Source of the DNA: Gymnorhina tibicen
Taxonomy: Eukaryota; Chordata; Aves; Passeriformes; Artamidae
DNA: 64,000 nucleotides
Reading direction: 5' to 3'
Assembly (NCBI GenBank): GCA_013399875.1
Contig: VXAZ01001738.1
Coordinates: 159,086-223,085 of the forward strand
Position numbers and translations under genes: made by a program. Within the stretch, counting starts at the first letter, position 1. Each line of letters starts with the position of its first letter. The notes below the pieces were generated by a model that made no database searches, was not told the DNA's origin, and saw nothing but the letters and a program-made list of their open reading frames with translations. Below are positions 27,601-37,441 of the stretch, one piece after another.

Positions 27601-30600
27601 TTTCAGCTTCATGGTGGCCAGCCAGGTTGTTGCCCTAATTTTGCTTTTCCCATTCCTATCTCCTATGCAGAGAAGCAGAGGGAGCTGGCTCGGAAGGGCT
27701 CCCTGAAGAATGGCAACATGGGAAGCCCAGTTAATCAGCAGCCCAAGAAGAACAACGTGATAGCACGAACAAGGTAAAGGACTGGAAAAGTACTGGAGCT
27801 GTGCTCTGAGCTGCAATCCCTAATGACCCTGGGGTGGTCAAGGACAGTGTTCATTGCTTTTGCCTACTGCCACACACACTGCAAGAGCAATGATGGCCCT
27901 TCCTGGAGCTGGCGGGCCCAAGTGCTCTGTGCTGTGTTGCATCCCAGCCCCTGGGAAGATGCAGGGACAGCTGAGCCCAGGACCAGTGGCAGTGCAGCCT
28001 GTAGAAGGCAGAGGCAGCCCAGCCTGGTTGAAATCAGGGGGTTGATAGGGCCATCCTGCAGGTTCTGGGTAGTCTCATGTAACACCTAATCCTGCCAGTG
28101 GGAGAGGAGCAGTGCTGCTTCATGAAACACAAACTGGTTTAGAGCTTGGCTCTGCCTTGGTTGCTTTTGTCACAGTAAGTTCCGCTTCTCCTTTTTGATG
28201 GTGACCCCTTCCCCTATTGACAGATTTAATGAAGGCTTTTAAATAATCCATCTCTGTGTGCCTTGCTGTACACCTCCTCCACCTTTGGAACAGCACGGTC
28301 ACATTTTGCTAGAGATGCTTTGGAAGAGTTCCGTAAGACAGTCTCAGGCAGTGCTACAACGTGCTGTAAACAAAGACATTCCGAGCTGAATATTTTCTTT
28401 TAGAGTATTTTTAGTTTTTTCTGTGCAAACTTCGGTACACCAATGTATTAGTTACCTATGTTCAGAAGGGAGGAGACCCCATGAGCCCACAGGATTGCAT
28501 GCTTTGCATGCCGCTAGGAAGGTGGCAGTTTTTAGTGGAGGACCTCACTTAAAATGACAGAAGACAATCTGCAGAATGCTGGATATTTGCTGATGAATGG
28601 GAAAGTTGCCTTGATTACCATATATTAAGTTGAATAGGAGCTGCAGGTCAGAGCCTCTCTATATGCAATGCATCTGAGAGATGAGATTTCTTGTTCACAC
28701 TAATTCCCCAGACCCAAAATATTAGTAATAAATCCTGACAGGACCCTGTCAACTTTTAGTTGTAAGCCCCTGAAATGTGGGTGGAATATGCTGCATTGCT
28801 TCATCTCTGTGTTCGGGTGTTGAGGCCGTATAAAAGACCCAGACCCTTCATGGCAGCAAGAAATTCAGGAACTGCACTCAGCTGGTTTTCCATGCCCACT
28901 GTTCCTCCTTATCTTCCAAGTATGTGCTGGAAAAACTTAGTTTCTTTTGGCAGTAGGCTGCAAGCTAGCATCCTGAGAGGAATGGTAGCAGATTTGCTGC
29001 TTGAGAGGTTTAGAAACACTGAAATTAGTGTTTCTAAACACTAATAGTGTTTCTAAATAGTGAAATTAGGAAGATAATAAAGGAGAGAAGATGGGATAAA
29101 TAGAGGTATCTACCTGTAACATGAGTGAATTTTCCTTGGAGAGGTTGTTGTTTCCAAGCTGCTGATGGAAAGAGCAGAGCAGTGACACCTATTGACAAAA
29201 GATTTCAAACAGCCAGCTCAGTTTCTTTTCACTTAAGGACATCTGAGCACCTCTGGTTCAGTCTGTCTTGCCACAGACAGGGCAACACCAGCAAGGCAGA
29301 AATGCCACAGGCTTATTCAAGCAGCTTTTCACAGGGTAGTGGTTGCAGTAGAATGGGATATATTCTGCAAAACTTCCAGGTTATGATTTAAGTCTGAACT
29401 GTTTGCTTCCTCAGGTCTCTACAGGAGAATAAGCCAAAGCCATTTTCCCCTTTTTGACAGTTCTGCTCTTCTCATCAAATATGTTTTCCTTTGTACTCTG
29501 TCTCTCCTTGTCTCCACCTCCTCCTTTTTTCCCCAACGCCTCTGTTATTCTGTATTATCACTGAGGATTTCTGACATCCAGCCTCTAGAACAAGGTTGCC
29601 TTCACCATTCAGTCCTCTTCTGGGACAAGGGTGCAGCCAGCCTTACAGGTGAGAGTAATTGGATCCAAAACACTCTCAGTCTCCCTAAGAGCAAATTAAA
29701 TGTGAACGAGGTAGGGCTGATTCTGCACTCTTCCTATGAGCACAGAGCCCACAACACCATCCACACCACTTGGACATAGTTGGATGCTGCAGTCCACTCA
29801 GGATGACCTAAACTTGGAATTTGTGTTCCAACTTGTGTTGCTTTAAGTGAGCAAAATCAGAAAGACAAGAAGCTCATACTGGACAGCTGCAGATGAAAGC
29901 AGCTACCACTGCTACCCAACTTTATTCCAAGGACAGTGGGAAGTGAAAATAAGGACAACCAGGATGTGAGGAAGTGACTTAAATCAGGGGCAGAGACACT
30001 ATAACAATTTTTGTCTGTTGCAGTTAAATTGAAGCTTTTTATTATTAAGAAAAAAGACATTTCTCAAGAAGAAGATGTAGTAGGTTTTTTTCATCAATAT
30101 TACCACAGCATTCTCCTCCTAAATCCCCTGAGAGTGCCTCTGTTCACTGATGATATAATAACAACTGCCAGTGAGTATATATGGAACAGGGACTGGAAAA
30201 CTGGAGAGTGAAAGTGGGAGTCAGTACTTCCGATCTCTGTATGGGCAAACTTGTGCTGCCAAATCTCAGGTTCAGTTCCAGACATCTTCACTTCTTGAGT
30301 TCCTGCCTACATACCTCAGGAGCAAAAGGACTGTCCGCCTTCTGTGAGAAGGGCTACTGAATTTTGCAAGTAGATCTCATTTTCTCCAGTCCCCTGGTGC
30401 AGCACTTTGGAAATTCTGTGTTAGATTTTAAATTAATTTATTTAATTTATGTTTCAATTAACACAGTAAGAAAATATAACTAATTGTGAACCTACATATC
30501 TGCTTTGTTATATGATTTGATATATCTTACTCTCCCTGAGCCTGCCCACTGACAGTGCTTGCCAGGACTTCTTATTTCTAGAATTATTAATGGCTTGCTG

Positions 30601-33424
30601 CAATTTTCTGCTCAGAAGCAGAAAAACATTTCAGGTAGTTAGAGAGTCAGGAACATGGATGGCATGGGTTATCATCTTCAGATTTATATTTCTTAAACTC
30701 TTATTGAAGCATCATTGTGCATCATGGTGTGTTGTTAAAGACCACTTGGGAGAAAACCTGAGTTATCTCATTGAATGAGAAGATTTTTATCTCTCTGATA
30801 GTTCCTACCTGCTGAACAAAGAATCTTATTCCACTTGCTTGGTTTAATTAATCTTAATTTAAATGTGAACCAAAGTAGTTTTGCAGTTTTTTGGGTGAAA
30901 GAACTCTGATGTGAACAAGATACCATTGTATTAACACATTTTCCTTATCCTAGAAGTTCTGAAACCTACATTCCATTTTACAAACTCTCCCAGGCAATTA
31001 AAGCTACAGAATCATCCTCAGCCTTTGTACCATTTCTGATTAAGTGAAAGTCATCACAGAAAAAAAAAAGGAATTAAGAAGTGCTGGTCTGACTGGTCTG
31101 TTAGGTTGGGCACACCAGCTCATATTTCTAATATAACTAAATTTAGGACTGAGACCTCAGAAGTGTTGTGTTGCCAGGGGCCTGGATAGGGACTCAGAGA
31201 CCACATCATATCCCTGATCTCCAATAGCAGAACAGTGGGATCCCTGAGCCTCTGCCTTCCCCTGTGTATTCCTTCTCCTATGTACTTCCTGCTAGTGTCA
31301 GGTACCCTTGCCAGGAAAAAAAAGGCAACACAAAAATGAGCAATCTGGTACAACAAGCAGTGCTAGCCAAACAGGTTCACCAGAATGAAGTGCAGTGTCC
31401 CAGTTATTTTTTTCTTCCAGGGAGGAGTATGTTCCCAAGGCATGCCCGGTGTTTATCCCTGTGAAACTACTGTAGGCTACCCAGAGACACAGCTCGCTCC
31501 TTCTGAATTGCACCTATTTAAACATCTTTACCAATCCGTGAGGGCTTGCAAAGAAGTGAAATGGGGAAAGCCAACTATCATATAGCTTTACCCTAGGCAG
31601 TGTGTGGTGCTGAGCTTTACTGTGTGGTTAATTGACAACGTTTAATTATTTCAGGCTCGTCGTTCCCAATAAGGGCTACTCGTCGCTAGACCAGAGTCCA
31701 GATGAAAAGCCCCTGGTAGCCCTGGATACAGACAGGTATGCAAAAGGTTAAAGAGATGATATACATGACAGCCTAATCGAGTTTTCATGCCAGAGGGCAG
31801 CACTCACACTCTTCCCTCCACTGTCCCCTCTGACCTGTGCTGTAATGGGTCTCTGTGTGAGAACAAGTGAGAAAAGCTGTGAGTAGGGAGCACTGTAATG
31901 GAAAGATCTGAGGGTCACAGATGAAAGCTACTCTACAGGCTTCCTTGATGTAACTTCTCTGTGCCTCAAGAACAGTTTCATGGCACAAGAAAGATAGGAC
32001 TAAGTGGGGAATACAGGTCTCATCTAACCAATTCCTTCTTTGCTGTATCTTGTACTTCCCTGCAGTGATGATGACTTTGATATGTCCAGATATTCCTCCT
32101 CGGGATACTCATCCGCTGAGGTGAGTTATACTCTCTTCTGCCATCCTTGCCATGAATGCAAATAACAGAGCAGCCAGGAATGGCTTAGAGTGGCCTTGCA
32201 CAGGCAGAAATGGCTACACAACAAATTCGGTAGTGGTATAGACCCTATGAATCTGGAAGGGGCCATGGTAGATACTGTATCATGTTGATTTCTTCCCTGG
32301 TGATCCAGTCGGCTCCATATCCTCACTGCCATGGCACAGAGATCTGCCCTTCAGCCGTTTTCACAGCTGTCTTTGGTTTCACTCAAACTTTCCCTCATTT
32401 TGCTTAGTCCTGCAGTGACCCATGAGGTGCAAAAGCATCATCTTGTCTGCCATGGCAGCTCAGCAACTGTATGCATGCCAAGGACACAAATAAAGGATCT
32501 GAGGGTGTGCTGTGATTTCCAGTTATTGGAGTGGTCAGGGTCACCCAGTGTGTGTTTACTTGGAGCAAGCAGAAATTCCAGGGAGGACTTGCAGATATGA
32601 ACTCTTGCCCTTTCAAAGAGAAAAGGCAGGAAGCTCAGTCTTGTCAGTCCTTCTGCATTGTTTCTGATTATATTCCCGAACTCTAACGAACTTGTTGCTC
32701 AGCCTCTGGCTACTGCTTCTTTAGGATTTTGCATCCAGGGTGCTGAGCAGCCATTCTGCGCACAAACTGCTCCGAACTCTTCCCCCTTGTATCTCTTCCT
32801 TGGATAAAATACCTCTGAAACCCTGGGAAACTGCCAAGTGCAGTGACCGTATCAGATGATCTGAGCTGTTTCTGTGCCCCGATGAAGTGTTGTTTACACA
32901 GATCCCGTTAGACAGCACTTGAATCTGAGATCACACAGCCAAACTTTACCATCTTTTAACTGCTATGGTGTGCCCCAGACTGAGAGGGGGGACTGACCAT
33001 CTGCCAGTAAATATTATTACTTTAACTGAGGGAAATTTGTCCTCAAGGAAAAATTATTCCAGAACAAGATAGTGTATCTCACTCTAGATACTCCTATTCT
33101 GGAAGAAGCCAGTACACTCCCCTCACCTGAGGTCAAAAACTAGGACTGTTTCATTAGTGGGGCAGCTGTTAATGATGGGGAAATACATTCCAGAATAAGG
33201 GACCTCCTTTGTCTTCTGACCACCAGAAGTCCCAAGTGTTTGACTGTTTGTCTCTTTGTCTGTAGCAGATCAACCAAGACTTGAACATCCAGCTGCTAAA
33301 GGATGGGTACCGGTTAGATGAGATCCCAGACGATGAGGACCTCGACCTAATCCCCCCCAAATCAGTCAACCCCACCTGCATGTGTTGCCAAGCCACCTCC
33401 TCCACCGCCTGTCACATCCAGTAG
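3567..33424 (+). CDS. FAM219A: FAM219A, partial gene (five 3' coding exons)
   Basis: The coding sequence joins 3,567-3,666, 27,671-27,773, 31,655-31,735, 32,066-32,120 and 33,266-33,424, giving 495 coding bases plus stop, or 165 residues. The human protein is about 185 residues; the missing 20 are its N-terminus, so the window starts inside the gene. Every junction is GT-AG and keeps frame. Recognition rests on near-identity to the vertebrate family, for example the segments VAMNYKPSPLQVKLEKQREL, DSDDDFDMSRYSSSGYSSAE and the C-terminal CMCCQATSSTACHIQ. The protein has no signal peptide, membrane segment or enzyme motif. It is rich in Ser, Asp, Lys and Gln and looks disordered, with a conserved acidic stretch (PDDEDLDL) and a cysteine cluster near the end. 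Its function is unknown; FAM219B is the paralogue. MYORG lies downstream on the same strand, as in human 9p13.3. Confidence 0.95.
4655..5190 (+). mobile_element. Ancient CR1/L3-like LINE relic (ORF2 3' part)
   Basis: Degenerate similarity to the reverse transcriptase region of amniote CR1-type LINEs. The clearest pieces are a TTCATTAATGAC word (family phrase 'F-I-N-D-L') near 5,037-5,048, then a decayed 'F-A-D-D-T' segment and a GGGAGGAATAAG block at 5,099-5,110, in the family order and spacing. Frame is broken throughout. It is much older than the CR1 3' ends elsewhere in the window. The call is from remembered family sequence and the edges are approximate. Confidence 0.45.
13993..14180 (+). 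mobile_element. CR1 LINE fragment, 3' region
   Basis: The stretch follows the usual CR1 3' untranslated layout: TTTTTCACCATGAGG, then a region equivalent to 'gtcaggcatggga...cccagggaggt', 'ctgagcagcccagtctgat' and 'aggtcctttccagctgaa'. It is 5' truncated, diverged, and lacks a clean 8-bp terminal repeat, so it is an old insertion. Orientation is the same as FAM219A. Confidence 0.75.
14237..14252 (+). repeat. Poly-A run (16 A)
   Basis: A pure run of 16 A, 56 bp downstream of the CR1 fragment. CR1 elements do not use poly-A tails, so it is probably an independent mononucleotide repeat. Confidence 0.9.
20040..20340. promoter_or_regulatory. Candidate conserved non-coding element with paired homeodomain sites
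   Basis: The stretch opens with a perfect inverted repeat, CTAATTAA (20,047-20,054) and TTAATTAG (20,062-20,069), separated by 7 bp; each arm holds a TAATTA homeodomain core. A GGTTAATC word and a further TAATTGAG follow within 45 bp, then GAGGTCATG, resembling a nuclear receptor half site. The composition differs from the GC-richer DNA just before it. Whether the element is conserved cannot be judged from one genome. Confidence 0.25.
25536..26043 (+). mobile_element. Solo LTR of an avian endogenous retrovirus (ERVL-type, as judged)
   Basis: A 508-bp unit begins TGTGGTGGGATGACCCTGGC and ends CAAACCAAATACA, with the TG...CA ends of an LTR. Inside are characteristic avian LTR phrases: 'cacagggtcacagc', repeated 'tccatgggctgcag' blocks, 'gacctgggtgtctacagggctgtttct', 'gggcccagccgtgaccagtggcgggt' in part, and 'ggctctgttagacacaggg'. 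There is no gag, pol or env sequence on either side, so it is a recombined solo LTR or a truncated copy, probably shortened inside. No clear target-site duplication is visible. Exact family name is uncertain. Confidence 0.75.
27671..27773 (+). CDS. FAM219A: FAM219A coding exon 3
   Basis: This 103-bp exon completes the split Glu codon and encodes KQRELARKGSLKNGNMGSPV then NQQPKKNNVIART, ending with two bases of a split Arg codon. The acceptor is CCTATGCAG and the donor ACAAG|GTAAAG. Against human I note only two differences (Ser to Asn in the GSM segment, Met to Ile before ARTR). This is the most basic part of the protein. Confidence 0.95.
27774..31654 (+). other. FAM219A: FAM219A intron (3.9 kb)
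   Basis: It contains a perfect 12-bp hairpin with a third copy of one arm (29,009-29,057) and an AT-rich patch at about 30,420-30,490. I recognise no exon, RNA gene or transposon. Confidence 0.8.
29009..29057. repeat. Perfect 12-bp inverted repeat plus extra arm copy
   Basis: TTTAGAAACACT (29,009-29,020) and its exact reverse complement AGTGTTTCTAAA (29,027-29,038) flank a 6-nt loop. The right arm recurs exactly at 29,046-29,057, so the locus is both a hairpin and a 19-bp-spaced direct repeat. Confidence 0.9.
31655..31735 (+). CDS. FAM219A: FAM219A coding exon 4 (phase-symmetric)
   Basis: This 81-bp exon supplies the last base of a split Arg codon, 26 residues (LVVPNKGYSSLDQSPDEKPL and VALDTD) and two bases of a split Ser codon. 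The acceptor is TTATTTCAG and the donor GACAG|GTATGC. It enters and leaves in the same phase, so skipping it would remove exactly 27 codons without shifting frame. The residues match the human protein. Confidence 0.95.
31736..32065 (+). other. FAM219A: FAM219A short intron (330 bp)
   Basis: A small GT-AG intron from GTATGC to CCCTGCAG. I see nothing else in it. Confidence 0.9.
32066..32120 (+). CDS. FAM219A: FAM219A coding exon 5
   Basis: This 55-bp exon completes the split Ser codon and encodes DDDFDMSRYSSSGYSSAE, ending in phase 0 at GAG|GTGAGT. The acidic run followed by a Ser/Tyr-rich stretch is typical of a phosphorylated disordered segment, though that is inference. Confidence 0.95.
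32121..33265 (+). other. FAM219A: FAM219A last intron (1.1 kb)
   Basis: A GT-AG intron with no recognised elements. Its 3' end reads CTGTAGCAG, a tandem acceptor in which either AG could be used (see the last exon). Confidence 0.9.
33266..33424 (+). CDS. FAM219A: FAM219A last coding exon
   Basis: This 159-bp coding part encodes 52 residues from QINQDLNIQLLKDG through the acidic PDDEDLDLIPPKSV to the C-terminal CMCCQATSSTACHIQ and a TAG stop at 33,422-33,424. The whole C-terminus is identical to the human protein as I remember it, which is strong conservation for a protein without known domains. Using the second AG of the TAGCAG acceptor would drop only the first Gln (33,266-33,268). Confidence 0.96.
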   Translation, partial: QINQDLNIQLLKDGYRLDEIPDDEDLDLIPPKSVNPTCMCCQATSSTACHIQ

Positions 33425-35800
33425 TGAGGCCGGCAGGCTGTGATCAGTGCTTTCCACTATAACTGTAAAACTTAACAGCCATTGCTTCCTCCTATGGTAG
33501 GACGTGCACCTCTTTGTGTTCATGGAGCCAGGAGAAACCAAAAAATTCATTTTATGATTGGTTGATAACTTATTTTAAACTATGGTAAAACAAAAGAGAA
33601 GTTGCTTAAAGTGCCAGGCAGTGCCTGGCAGAACTGACTGGTCTGGAAAGCGAATGCAGAGGGGTCCAGAGATACCTCCTTGGTTTGTTTAGGCACTGGG
33701 GATATTTTGTAAAGTGTCTTTTTTTCAGAATGGGAGAGGTCAGATGGGACTTCAGGTAATCCTGCCCACTGAAACCAATCCATCTGCAAGATAAGGGCAA
33801 GTTGGAGGTATCAGAGTGTTTTACCAATGAGAGGAAGTCAGTTCTTAATTCATTCACTAAACCTGTTTCATTTACATAACCAAGATGATACTATAACTGG
33901 GGCACAGGAATGGGGACGGACCAGGGCATCCTTTCTTATGGCAAAGCTAGCCAGGACTGGCATGACACAATTCATTCACTTGCAAAGGGACAAACAGGTG
34001 ACATTTCACTGTGACTCAGTACTAGCTAGAGCTGTTGTGTCACATAGCCAATGCAATCTACCTTTAGCGCCACATTAAATTACCACCAAACACATCAGAT
34101 TCGATCTGCAATCCATCCATGCACTTCAGGGATTTGCTCCTTGCCCAGGAATACCAACCATACTCGTGAGTTCAGTTCAGTCACGTATTCTGACTTCAGC
34201 CTGTATTTAATCCCTGTGCGACCCATCTCTTTCCAAAAATCGTAAACTTTGTTCAACTGAGAAGAAATGAATCCTGCATGAGTCAGGACTAGAGATGTAC
34301 AGCCTGAACGACAGTGCTGGAAAAGCTTGTTGAAGAAAGCACATTTTAACAGTGCTTGACTCTTGATATTCTCTTGACACTGTGTCTCTGGGTGCCTGTG
34401 GGAGAGACTCATTAATGCTGAAGTCATCAGTGGGGTGGGGTCAGACTTGAGAGAAATTTTCAGCAACAGCAGACTTATTAATAGCTTCAGCTGAAAGATG
34501 CCTATGAGAGGAAACTACTGTTCACCCCCTATCTGCCCACTTGTGAGTCGGACATGGTCTGTTACAACTGTCCCTTGTCAGGAGTAGTCGTGTTTTATTT
34601 GGTGATGGAAAAGTTAGGAAACCTGTTACATTAGGTTGCTGAGCTGAGCTGAGCTGCCAGTTCACAGCAGATTGTTTTGAATGCAGAGTCACTTCTGGAA
34701 TTAGGAAACATGTCCTCTCACTGGCCAGTCTTACACTGCTGGCTTCAGCATATGCAAGGGATGGGCTGGCATTTTTCTCGGTGTTGAAATCTTTTGATAC
34801 AGGCACAATTCTTGTGTTTTCCTGGCCTTTCAGGAGGAAGGACCACCTGCCTTGGGTCATTACCTGCTTTGTAGCCTGGGAAAGGAAAGAAATGAGGGCA
34901 GTTCTGAGCTTCCCATCAGAATTCCTGAGTCACAAAGCAGAGCCTGAGCTGCACCACAACAGACAGATCCCCCATCTGAAATCTGCATGAAGTGAGCTGA
35001 CTCTTTAAGAAGTCCTATTCATAATTTTCAGGATATTTATTTAATATCCTGGGGATTCACTCTGTGCAGTGCAAAGCTTGATACCAGCCACAATGTGAGT
35101 GAAAGAGCAGGCACACAACACTCCTGGGCTTTACTGTTCACTGGATGGTGTTGACAATTTTTAAAGCTGTGCTTGTCCCCTTTCCCTAGATCAACACGCT
35201 GCCACCCTGGTTCTAGGCCATAGACAGAGGACTTGAATGGTGCTGTTTACTGAGCATCCCTGCCTCTTCATGCAGAAGTGATGGTTAACTTGCCAACTGC
35301 TGTAGGGATAGTGTTCCTCAAGTGAATTCTTCTCATGTTCTCACCACCTGGTAGTACTGAGGGGGAATATTTCCAAAATACAACTCAGGTTGAGGTTACC
35401 AAGTTGTCTGGAGGTGGGGAAGTATAGAGTAGAGAGAAAGATAAAAGGGAAAAAACTTTCCTTAAGGGGTGGGGGTTTTTTAATGGGGAATGTAGTTAAA
35501 ACCTTATAGAAATACCATGGTTAAACCAAATCCTATAGGACATGACCAAGGCTCTTTAAATCTTCACTGTTCTGGAGAGGGACTTTGCAGTTCAGCACTG
35601 GTACCATGGAATGTCTTCATCACATTTATCCTCCTGGGTCAGTCTCTGTGCCTTCTAGCCGGGCTGCACACACTCAGCCTTTCCCACAGCCCTTGCTCAG
35701 GAGCTTGGAGCATTTTGGAGTGCCTGCTAGAGCAACAAGCCATCTCTTCAACCTGGGCCAGCCACTGAGGACTGCACATCCCAAAGGTCTCCATCATGCT
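33425..35800 (+). other. FAM219A: FAM219A 3' UTR, proximal part
   Basis: Sequence after the stop codon. The first 200 bp are AT-rich and look like ordinary 3' UTR. No canonical AATAAA occurs near the stop; the first clear one downstream is at 37,436-37,441, so the UTR is probably long. A GAGCT triplet repeat occurs near 34,641-34,655. I see no coding exon. Confidence 0.55.
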
Positions 35801-35804
35801 GCTA

Positions 35805-35890
35805 TCATAGAATCATGCCATCATCTAGGTTGGAAAACACCCTTAAGGTCACTGGGTCCAGCCATAACCGAGCACCGTCCTGTTCACTCT
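35805..35890 (-). mobile_element. CR1 LINE 3' end, minus orientation
   Basis: TCATAGAATCAT at 35,805 followed by a region equivalent to 'taggttggaaaagacccttaaggtca' and 'gggtccagcc' is the reverse complement of a CR1 3' terminus with its ATTCTATG end. The inner (5') boundary is uncertain. Confidence 0.85.
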
Positions 35891-35949
35891 TAAGACAGAA
35901 TGAGGCTTGCTAGCACTCTTATCCCCCAGGCTTAACACCTCTTCTCTGA

Positions 35950-36041
35950 GGACAGACTTCCACTTAGTGGACTTGGCAGTGCTGGGTTAACAGTTGGATT
36001 CTATGATCTTCAAGGTCTTTTCCAATCTGAGTGATTCTATG
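35950..36041 (+). mobile_element. CR1 LINE 3' end, plus orientation
   Basis: The stretch has the classical CR1 ending: 'gtggacttggcagtgctggg', then GATTCTATGATCTTCAAGG, 'tcttttccaatctgag' and terminal TGATTCTATG at 36,032-36,041. It is inverted with respect to the CR1 end 60 bp to its left, so the two copies can pair. Confidence 0.9.
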
Positions 36042-36680
36042 CCACCCACTGTCCCATGGCACCATGACCAAGTCCTTTTATTGCCCCTGTTGCTGGTTTC
36101 TGCCTGCCTTGTGCCCTGAGGCATTCCCCAACCCTGCAACTGCCTTCAGCCCTCTGCATTTTGTGATGTGCATCCACTTCTAGCACAACCCTTTAGGGAA
36201 GGAGGGAGATGAATTCAAATGTTACACCCAGTGCTTCCTCCAAATACAAACTGAAGCACAACCCAAGTGTTTTTGCCTGTGCACAGAAGGAGTTGGTTGC
36301 ACAAATAGTTGGTTTGGCATGACAGTACAGGACCATAAAATGGCAATTTTTTGGCTTCTCCTCTCTATGCTTTGTGTTCATATATTTTATTAGGGGAATA
36401 ATGTAGAAAGGATGGGGAAAAGTAGTTACCTGTGTAGAGTCGTTATCAGAAAGGCTGAGTGGCTTAAGGCAAGGCACATGTGGCTGTCAGAAAACTGAAC
36501 ACTAACCCTTCTGAACTGCAGCCCCTTCAGCAGACTATGACCATGCAGCATTTTTGTTGGCTCGTTATGGAATTTTGAGGACTGCCCATTGGTATGTATC
36601 AACCACAGATGAGGCTGGTTCCCCCTGTGTGGTCTCATGTTCAGGCCTTTGCTTAAGCCAGCAGGTTTTCCTTATGCCCT

Positions 36681-36765
36681 CAGAGTCACAGAATGGGTAA
36701 GGCTGGAAGGGGCCACAGTGGGATCATCTGATCCAGCCTCTCTGCTCAAGCAGCCCTTGTTGGAG
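36681..36765 (-). mobile_element. CR1 LINE 3' fragment, minus orientation
   Basis: GAGTCACAGAATGGGTAAGG, then 'ctggaaggggccac', 'ggatcatctgatccagcc' and 'ctctgctcaagcag' match the reversed 3' end of a CR1 subfamily different from the pair to its left. Confidence 0.75.
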
Positions 36766-37231
36766 GTTATGCTGTGGTGATTTCCTGGGAAGGTGTGGAG
36801 ATGGATGGCTATTCTGGCAGTGCTCTCCTTAGACCAGTCTCTGCCACCATGGCCAGGAGAAGGCAGAGGGAACGAGCACAGACTCTGACTCTCTGTCACA
36901 GCATTTCTGTAAATTTCTACAGAGATGTTGGGTGCTCTCCTAAATGCAGGTGGCATGCAAGAAAGAAAATGGTTCCTTCCTCCAGTCTTTGCACCAAACG
37001 AGATGGCCCTCTCAGGCCACATTTTCAATCCAAAGTTGTACAGAAAACCGAGGAGAGGAACACCATGGAGTATGAAATGTTGCATCACTGTCTATCTAAA
37101 TTACCAGGCAAACAGCTGGTGCCTCCACAAAGGAATTTGCATTTGATGCTTCATAAAGCCAGACTGGGTTTTTATTAGGATTTTATGTAATGTCAGTCAC
37201 CAAATTACCTGAGTTCAAGCAAATCCTTTTC

Positions 37232-37257
37232 TTTTATCAGATGCTAATCTGATAAAA
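37232..37257. repeat. Perfect 11-bp hairpin with paired GATA sites
   Basis: TTTTATCAGAT (37,232-37,242) and ATCTGATAAAA (37,247-37,257) are exact reverse complements around the 4-nt loop GCTA. Each arm carries a CTGATAA-type GATA factor core, and TATC and GATA words recur at 37,258-37,266. It could be a protein-binding palindrome or, if transcribed, an RNA stem. Confidence 0.75.
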
Positions 37258-37435
37258 TATCAGATAGTATTCTTTAATGTAAGCTGGATTTGAACTCCAG
37301 GGTCTCAGCACTCTGTTCCATCTCTCTGGTCTGCAAACTCCACATTTCCAGATGTCTTCGTGAGGAGGAACATCCTCCTAGTCTTGAGGAAAGTCTGTAG
37401 AGAGCATGGTCATGTCTCCTTTTCTGGTGTTTGTA

Positions 37436-37441
37436 AATAAA
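37436..37441 (+). terminator. FAM219A: Candidate FAM219A polyadenylation signal (proximal)
   Basis: A canonical AATAAA about 4 kb after the FAM219A stop codon. It is the first clear AATAAA on the + strand downstream of the stop. Another occurs at 39,668-39,673. Use of either is not shown by sequence alone. Confidence 0.35.

Larger units (their letters stand above)
3667..27670 (+). other. FAM219A: FAM219A 24-kb intron
   Basis: This large intron runs from GTGAGTC to a CCTATGCAG acceptor. It holds an old CR1-like relic (about 4,655-5,190), a CR1 3' fragment (13,993-14,180), a 16-A run (14,237-14,252), a solo LTR (25,536-26,043) and AT-rich stretches with clustered TAATTA/TTAATT words (about 6,040-6,400, 10,180-10,330, 20,040-20,340 and 21,160-21,480) that could be conserved non-coding elements. 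All ORFs here are short, lack family similarity I recognise, and show no splice pattern. I see no nested gene or RNA gene. Confidence 0.85.
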
